64,000 nucleotides of DNA from Membranipora membranacea. Taxonomy: Eukaryota > Bryozoa > Gymnolaemata > Cheilostomatida > Membraniporidae. Location: contig OU612075.1 in the NCBI GenBank assembly GCA_914767715.1, forward strand, positions 11,716,001 through 11,780,000. The letters are read 5' to 3'. Below are positions 57,440 through 64,000 of the stretch, one piece after another (position 1 is the first letter of the stretch; the number at the start of each line of letters is the position of its first letter). A program made the translations under genes and the position numbers. A model generated the notes under the pieces. It was not told where the DNA came from, ran no database searches, and was given only the letters and a program-made list of their open reading frames with translations.

Positions 57440-58630
57440 ACCTATTTCCTATATCAAGTGAGTGAAAGGCCATGAAACAAAATAAGGTCTACACTGACCA
57501 CAGTCTTTCATGACAGGATGAGATGATTCAGATAAAACTGCTTCAAAATAAAATTTTCTAAGTTTGCACACCATGACATTAAAAAAAATCCAAAACAAAT
57601 TAAACCCAAGCAATCGCCATAGTGCCCAAAGCCCCCCTGATAACAGATGCTGCATGTGAGGTCTGTGTGGCTGCCATCGCTCCCTGAACCTGGTAGTAGT
57701 AAGTGTGGCTAGGTTTTAGTACATACCTTCCCTCACTCACTATTAGAGGAAAGTCCTGAACCTTCTGCCTGATTGCATCATCTACGGTGAGACCAGAATC
57801 TACCAACTTCTTTGGGTTCTTGTATTCTACTGCAAAGCAGGATGGGAAGTTGGAGATTCCAGACTGACAGCAAACGATGCTATCAGGAAAAGCTGCCAGT
57901 ACTGTCTGATTTGGTACTAGTACCAGGCCAGGATGGCTAACAGAGCTCTCACTTGCACCTTCCGACCGAAGCCATTCCAAAAATTGTCTCTCCGCTTCCA
58001 GCTCCTCTCTCAGGCCATATGCAGTTGCTGCGTTACCGGTCAATTTTGGATAGATTAAGATGGATACTTATTTATGTGGCAATGTTGCTTTTTTTCCTTT
58101 TGCATATCATCCCATAGTTGCCTGCTGTGAGAACCCTAGGCTCCGTCTGGCTTGGGCTTGGTTTGGTGGAAGATGGTCATTTTACTTTATAATGCGTCTA
58201 ATTGTAAATTGACATCCTTCGTTGCGATGCTCCCATATGTATTGTCTGTAAATAAATGATATTTATGGATCTATGGCCTAATTTGGGTATTATCATAGTA
58301 TAACATAATGCTCAGTAAAAGTGATTTTATCTAATATAACTCGGTATTAGAAATGAGGTTAAAAACCCAAATCAACTGTGTTTTATCTATTGCAGAACTT
58401 GAATACGAATCTCAAGTGTTAGAGCTATAGATAATTATTTTGGCCCTTAATCTGATCACTATACCTTTAGCCACGTGCTTTGGTTGTTACGTTTTACTGC
58501 TGTCTTTCTTCCTTGTTTTATCCTGCATTTAATCCTTGTGCTATGCCGTCAGGCTGTCTATTGTGGTGAGGGTCTTCTCTGAGTTGTCTGAGTACGTGAT
58601 GAAACTACGTGTCTACGCTGTCCCTCTGTT
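57440..58630 (-). pseudogene. YqaJ-type exonuclease of a DNA transposon, copy 2
   Basis: Inverted copy of the 4325-5480 element. The continuous minus-strand frame 57600-58043 reads GNAATAYGLREELEAERQFL, DSIVCCQSG, AVEYKNPKKLVDSGL, IRQKVQDFPLIVSEGRYVL and YYYQVQGAMAATQ. That covers the metal-binding Asp, the E-x-K pair and the Gln-containing helix. After a stop at 57600 the frame resumes as FNVMVCKLRKFYFEAVLSES. Upstream of 58043 the MICKRKKS and TIFHQTKPKPDGA blocks are in other frames, with a stop in the latter. The 5' homology ends near 58630, some 60 bases from a foldback element. Confidence 0.87.
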
Positions 58631-58686
58631 ATATCTGAGCACATAATAGCACTGGCAACATGATATCTCTACTTTTTCTGGCTCCT

Positions 58687-59398
58687 TTGAGGTAGGGACA
58701 CAGGGGTCAGCAAATTTCGACTTCATATACACCGTTGGAAAGCTACGGAGCTACTGATTGCTAATAGCCCATCAGAAATGTGATTGGATGATGTTGCGTC
58801 ATATCATCAATATTATTTATTCTTAGAGATATGGTTCATCCTAAGATTTGGCTGAAGATAGCATGTGGCTTATGACGTCACGTCATGACGTGTGCGATTT
58901 TCGAAATTTGATGGACTGAGTCATGGTCCTTTTGACAGTATGTTTGGCTTTATGAAAAAATGTCGAAAAATGTCTCTACCTTCTATGGTCTGTGCTGATC
59001 TCGATAAATTGTTAATACTGCAGAGAACTGGGGTGCGTGTCAAAAAAATTGGCTCTTATCTATTAAATCTATCTCAAATCGTTGCTTAGGTCACACTATA
59101 TCGTCAAATTTCAAAAATCACACACGTCATAACGTGATGTAAAAATCCAGTTTGGGCTCATAAATTATTTTCAACCAAAATTTAGGATGAACTATATCTC
59201 TAAGAATAAATATAACCTATTTGAAATTTCTAGCAATCCACTTTGCTATAAAAAGCCTTTTTGGCCTCATTTCCTTGATAAAATGACACAACGTCATCCG
59301 ATCACATTTTTGATGGGTTATTAGCGATCAGTAGCTCGGCAGCTTTGCAACGGTGTATAGAAAGTTGATATTTGCTGACCCTTGTGTCTCTACCTTAA
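58687..59398. mobile_element. foldback element with TTGA/TTAA flanks
   Basis: Ends GGTAGGGACACAGGGGTCAG and the complement of GTAGAGACACAAGGGTCAGC pair, and the arms continue through ACACCGTTG, GCTAATAGCCCATCA and GTCATGACGTGTG for roughly 270 bases. TTGA on the left and TTAA on the right suggest a worn TTAA duplication, again Kolobok-like. No coding content. Confidence 0.8.
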
Positions 59399-59399
59399 C

Positions 59400-60045
59400 C
59401 CCACATGCTATTTGCTTCAGCTTCAGAAAAATGCACAAATGTGTCGCAGTCTCAGAAAGCAGGGATAAGTAGGAAATCAAAAAAACTGAGATTCTTCTTT
59501 CATCTAATTCAGAATTTTATAAGCTTTCCAACAACAAAAAAATCATGTCTTTAGCTTTAATAAATCTGAAATTAGAGCAAAATGTTTGAGGGCTTGTCGG
59601 CTACTTCTACCAAATGCTCTAACTGAGAAAACGAGCTTCAAAGTTTTCATTGTCATCAATCCAGACATCAGTTTGTTTAATACCTAGCAACGCATACCTT
59701 AGAGTGAGATACACAAATTAGAAAAACTGTGTTAGGATCAGAAAACCCTGAGCTTTCAGAATATGTATTTTATGTTCATGTAACATCGATAGTTTGAGAG
59801 TATTTATTTCTCGAAGAGCAACGTGTGTTGTGATGGGTGAGTTCTCGGCTCGACAAATTTACGACCCGTCAGACAGTAACAAAACAGTATATTTGCAGAG
59901 ATCTAACCAATTTAAAACGAATACATCATTTATTGTTACCATGATTAATATCAACAAATATGCTCTTTTTCCATAGAATAATGTATTACTTTATTTATTG
60001 TATTACACATTATTTTAATCAATTGAAGTTGTCCTCTTTCGCACT
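59400..60045. other. non-coding stretch, nothing recognised
   Basis: Between the foldback and the 3' end of the next gene; no feature noted. Confidence 0.4.
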
Positions 60046-60051
60046 TAGCAC

Positions 60052-61294
60052 TTATTCTCCAGCTTTCGACTTCCCTTTCTTTTTTGTCTCCTTACTAGTC
60101 TTTGGCGTGGCACTCTTTCTGCTATCTGTAAACAAACATGCATTATGTTCACTCTCACATATTTATACCAACCATTTAGTCCTACCCAACATGCATTGAA
60201 GATGCTTATACTTCGCTGGCCAAATCGGTTCATTTTCGTAAAATTGAAGTCTAAACGATCACTAACCAGATGCTTTTCTTTTGATGGCAGCTGGTGGTTT
60301 CGGCAAAGGCTTAGGGCACACAAGCTCCTGGCATGTCTCCTTGCAGAACTGTCTGATCTCACTGTACAGATAGTTCTGTCTGTCATGGGAGAGTCCGGGT
60401 GGGGTAAGAGTCTCAGGGAGAACCATATCTTCCTCTTTTGGCACCCGCGTGACTCGGAGATCGACTTTAGTCTCTGTGATACTGTCACAATACATCTTCA
60501 TGATTAGCTGTCCTGTGTGGGCAAATAAGTCTATGAAAATGATGCAAAAATCTTGAAAATATGAAATTTACTCTAATAACATAGTAATAACCAGCTATCA
60601 TATAAAATTAATGTTACTTGCCTGGATGGTCCTTGTCAAAGATGAACTGGTGTGGCTTTTTTATGCCTTTAAACTTCTGATAGTACATTTCCAAGTAACC
60701 AGTCCAGTTGTACGTTGGAACTAACACCTTGCCTTCCTGGGCACCGACAAGCACTGCCTCATTTAGGTGAGAAGAGTCTGCCACACACTAAAATGTTCGA
60801 AGGGAATTTGTAATTTTCAAGTCTTCAATCTATCAATCAGGGTCATGATTGAAAAACATCGGTTGAGATAACTGTGAATATATTGTTGCTTACCTGCCTG
60901 ATCTCATCGAGGGAGGAGACAAAGGTTTTCCGAAAGCGTCTCTTAAAAACTAAAAAAAACCAGTCTGGTCCGAACTTCGTATGGCCTGCCACCATGAAGT
61001 TCATCTCTACCCGGTCATGATATCCCTGTTCTACCCTCCATGCTAGGTACATCATCATTGTGTTATTCTTGTTTTGACCTCTGGAAACCAAAATATATTA
61101 TCAATCGGCAAAAAATCAATTTGAGTTACGAAATTAAAATGTACGATCAGAGAAAATTATTGTACAGTCCATTAGAGAGCAACCTACGTGCAGTTGTCAG
61201 CATGGATAACAAGGTTCTTGGCGAACTTCCGCTCCGGAGCTGAGAGGTAGTACGCGACCTTACGGTACAAGTTATCCGGTAAACAAAACGCCAT
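60052..61294 (-). CDS. DUF7869-type protein, C-terminal half, five exons
   Basis: Exons 61188-61294 (ATG, MAFCLPDNLYRKV), 60894-61080, 60622-60787, 60267-60512 and 60052-60125 join with every phase agreeing and no stop. Donors are GTAGG, GTAAGC, GCAAGT and GTTAGT; the third intron is therefore of the rare GC-AG class. The protein reads KNLVIHADNCTGQNKNNT, YLAWRVEQGYHDRVEMNFMV, AGHTKFGPDWFFLVFKRRF, VLVPTYNWTGYLEMYYQKF, LTPPGLSHDRQNYLYSEI and a lysine-rich tail ending KKGKSKAGE. The HADNCxGQNKNN and GHTKFxPD motifs are the core of DUF7869 and have the look of a DDE-like nuclease. The N-terminal half of that domain is not here; a complementary half is in the gene at 53.7-56.3 kb. A repeat segment begins eight bases upstream of the start codon. 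Confidence 0.82.
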
Positions 61295-61301
61295 CGCACT
61301 G

Positions 61302-62300
61302 AACAAACCTCATCAGCTCACAGGTAGATTTTTATTCGCATTCCTTTGCTGTCGTTGCTAAGTGGAAAATTGAGGCTCTTCGATCCTTGTGGGTTTGATT
61401 TCGGTCTATATCTAAATCTCACCAGAGTCTCTAGTTCAATAATATGTGAGACTGGCTCAACCTCGTCTTATCACCTAAAATACCCCTAATAAAGGTTGCA
61501 TGACCCCCTGAATTTTTGTCTGTAAAGACACATGATGTTAAGTATGTTAGATAAATCAAGGAGTTGAGACAACTCCTTGGATAAATAGTGCCCGCAATTA
61601 AAATAATCAATTTAGGAATGGTTGAATATTTATGTAACCAATAAGAAATAAGGCATAAGGTCACAATTATGGCATAATATTTTATATATTGTAGAGAATT
61701 TGAGATATGTAAATATGCATGGATATTGTCTGCAACCATAGTAAATATTGTTGTTAAATTTTCTAGTAGTTAACTTTGAGGCTTTTCTGATTGATGGCTG
61801 CGCCATTGTCAGAGCACTCTGAACTTTACTCTCTGTCTGAATTTTTATCTGCGGAGATCTTGTAATGACAGTAATAATATTATTTTTATTACTTCCTGAA
61901 GTGCAAACACAGTGCTCTCCACCGTTTTCGGGTGAATTACTCTTGTTCGTAACTCAATCAATTTGAACTGGATTTGAGTTTAAAACTGCATTAGATTCTG
62001 CAACCTGTTGTGATCAATTCATTTGTTTAAACTGCAAAAAATCATATTGGTAAAGCAGTGTCATCAGTAAAACTGGGGAAGTCACACGCTTGGAGTCCAC
62101 TACTCTGGAGAGCCTAAAAAATGGCGTGGTTCTAATTCTTCCAGCTGCATATGTTCATTGGTGAACTCCAGGAGACTTAAATTTAAAGTTAAAGTTTCTA
62201 TTTCCTCTTCAGGATAATCAAAGCTGTCATCATGCAGAAATGACCTATTCATCAAACCATCCTCAAAGCTCTGACATTAGGATGAATTCAATATCCCAGT
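61302..62300. repeat. dispersed segment, copy 2 (partner 52830-53420)
   Basis: Begins CTGAACAAACCTCATCAGCT as in copy 1 and shares a second block at 62135-62310. The middle, 61450-62130, has no counterpart in copy 1. Confidence 0.65.
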
Positions 62301-62319
62301 ACTAGAAAATAACATTGCC

Positions 62320-62740
62320 AAATTAATCATAATGATTATTGTTACATAATGCGAATAATTACGTTGATTAACAGGTCTATCGAAAAAAAGCATAACAACT
62401 GATTCGGTGTTCATGATCCAGGAGAAATGCCTGTTTACCAGCAAGGAATCCAGGGTATTCTTTATCACAGCTACTAAGCAAAATAGGTCAATCCTAGGTA
62501 GTCTGTTATAAGTTTTTCACAATTATTTTTTGATGATTATCTTCTGATGTGGAGCTCTGTGGTCCGTACCTCCTTTCCTGCAGTCTTCACAGCTCACTTC
62601 AAGATCCTCATCTGATACTATGTAGCCAAAGTTATGTGCTCTATTTTTACATTGTATATTATTGGTCAAGTGAAATCACGAAGTGGTTGGTAAAACTCAA
62701 TCGACCAATGAGAGCACCGGCTCAGTTGTCGCTAGTATTA
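62320..62740. other. non-coding stretch, nothing recognised
   Basis: Short A+T-rich spacer before the P-element fragment. Confidence 0.4.
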
Positions 62741-63100
62741 TCAAATCTTTCTGTCTTTCTGTCTCAGCGCTAAATCAATATGTGAAATGGAAGCTGATGG
62801 CAACTTCAATTTCTTCTTCATTCCTACTGCCATTAAAATTAAGGCGTTGTTAGCTTCTTTGTCATTGTCTTGGCCTATTTGCCCTCCCAGATCCACGTAA
62901 CCAACGAATCGCTCCTCACTGTGCACCCAAGTTGTTTGGTTTTTTATAGCCATCTCATCTACCATCAGGACGCACTGTCTGTAATGGGCCGGATCCCTCT
63001 GAACATCAATCCTTAGTGATTCTATTACATGGGCACAAACCCCCGGTTTGTCATATACTGTGGATAGCCATCTACAAATACCATTAAAATTTCCTCACCC
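62741..63100 (-). pseudogene. P-element / THAP9-type transposase fragment
   Basis: A minus-strand frame open for about 110 residues reads GICRWLSTVYDKPGVCAHVI, LRIDVQRDPAHYRQCVLMV, DEMAIKNQTTWVHSEERFVG, YVDLGGQIGQ and ANNALILMAVGMKKKLKLP. This matches the start of the RNase-H-like core of P-element transposases: the R-x-W-x-S motif, then xDEMxIR carrying the first catalytic Asp, then GYVDxG and ALxFMxxGLxxxWKLPI. After KLP the match ends and the frame soon stops. No THAP finger is attached, although THAP exons exist at 39-41 kb. Confidence 0.82.
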
Positions 63101-64000
63101 TATAGGAAATACTTTCATCAAGTCTTGAGTATTTTTATGTACATAGTGGTGTTAGATGGATCAGGTGAGTAGCAATGAAAATTCTGGTTGACAGCAGCTG
63201 TAGTAGTAACTGTAAAAGCTTACTTAGTTTGACTAAGGAATTTTCCAAACACACGGTGGAAGCACTTTGTATTATCATTGAACTGAACTACTAATTATGC
63301 TATGAGCAGCGTATTCAGGAACGGTTAACTTGATATTGTTGCTGAGATTGGATGTTATGCTTACTGAAGGGTTCTTGTGCAGGGTTGTCTTAGCTTTAAA
63401 GTTTTACGTAGATAATCGTAGGCCTTTGGACCGTATAAATGTAGAGTCAGTGCAAATCGTCTCTGCTCTGTGTACTGCTTTTGTGTCTTGAAGAGAGTTA
63501 TCGGAAACCCTGTGAGTGAAATGTTTTATTGGTTATTATGAGCTTGGCTCCAGTCAAATCATTGTCATTGCTCTGTAGTGAATGACAGCTGTAACAAATT
63601 GGTTTATGCTCTGCTGATGAATTATACGTAGAGCCTGTCTACAAACCCAAGGTTTAATTGCTGTGCCTTGTTTGTCATCTTGCCTTGAAACTGCCCGAGC
63701 TCGAACTGTTGTAGCGAATACAGTGTGGATTTTCTTTAATACTTTACTAAGGTAGCTGGTATGACCTCTCTGCGTTAGTGGATTAGCGTAGCTATGGAAA
63801 TCATGGTAATGATTGACCTCCTCAGCCAATTTTCTTATCAGGCTATATAGAATAGACAGAAAACGGTAAAAACTCCTATCTCAGTGCCAGAAATTTTTTT
63901 TTGAAAACAAAAAAAAGAGAAACAGAAAGGAAATAATATCATCAATGATGTTGGTCAAGTAGATTATATATGGTTGAATAGTAAAGTTTTGAATGAACTG
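63101..64000. other. non-coding stretch, nothing recognised
   Basis: A minus-strand frame of 91 codons at 63554-63829 has no recognisable domain or splice context. No repeat or RNA gene noted. Confidence 0.4.

Noticed and set aside
60045-60488. 147-codon minus-strand frame with RRQKRKGSRKLENK end
   Set aside because: Reads through an intron in a frame different from the phase-consistent exons 60267-60512 and 60052-60125.

Overview
This window is eukaryotic genomic DNA. It is A+T-rich, its genes are split by short GT-AG introns (roughly 60-900 bases), and it is crowded with animal-type transposon debris: an RTE-like LINE, a CR1/Jockey-like LINE fragment, Ty3-like and copia-like gag pieces, hAT, PIF/Harbinger, Kolobok (Mutator-like), P-element/THAP9, YqaJ-nuclease and DUF7869-type elements, plus at least five foldback (MITE-like) elements. 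This mixture, together with a nucleotidyltransferase-TPR gene, suggests an invertebrate or early-branching metazoan such as a sponge, cnidarian or mollusc. The sequence alone does not fix the species.

Layout. 1-9 kb: hAT and Harbinger transposase exons on the minus strand, a broken YqaJ-nuclease element on the plus strand, and an 1814-bp nonautonomous element with a perfect 8-bp target duplication inserted into an older tandem repeat. 9-14.9 kb: mostly non-coding. 14.9-16.7 kb: the 3' end of an unrecognised but clearly spliced host gene on the minus strand; a full-length RTE-like LINE (16.74-19.88 kb) lies antisense just upstream of its last visible exon. 20-23.6 kb: a 751-bp foldback element and a small TATA-driven plus-strand gene for a glycine-rich peptide with one frameshift. 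23.9-28 kb: the best-preserved host gene, a minus-strand protein joining a GlnD/DUF294-type nucleotidyltransferase domain (complete GS...DxE...D triad) to a long TPR-like array.

28-41 kb is gene-poor, with fragments of a LINE reverse transcriptase, a PIF1-like helicase, a Ty3-like gag including a head-to-head inverted duplication, and a THAP zinc-finger gene with in-frame stops. 41-64 kb is a transposase graveyard almost entirely on the minus strand: Kolobok transposase, copia gag, Harbinger nuclease, SGNH-hydrolase-like ORF, a cysteine-rich P2X7-tail-like exon, two separate genes carrying complementary halves of a DUF7869-type protein (53.7-56.3 kb and 60.05-61.3 kb), a second YqaJ copy and a P-element transposase fragment. 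TTAA-flanked foldbacks sit inside an intron at 55.4-56.1 kb and beside the YqaJ copy at 58.7-59.4 kb.

The points most worth following are the nucleotidyltransferase-TPR gene, the split DUF7869 pair with intact splice phases, the phase-compatible Harbinger-hAT junction, and the set of well-delimited nonautonomous elements. Exon boundaries given here come from reading splice consensus and codon phase by eye; no alignment or expression data were available.
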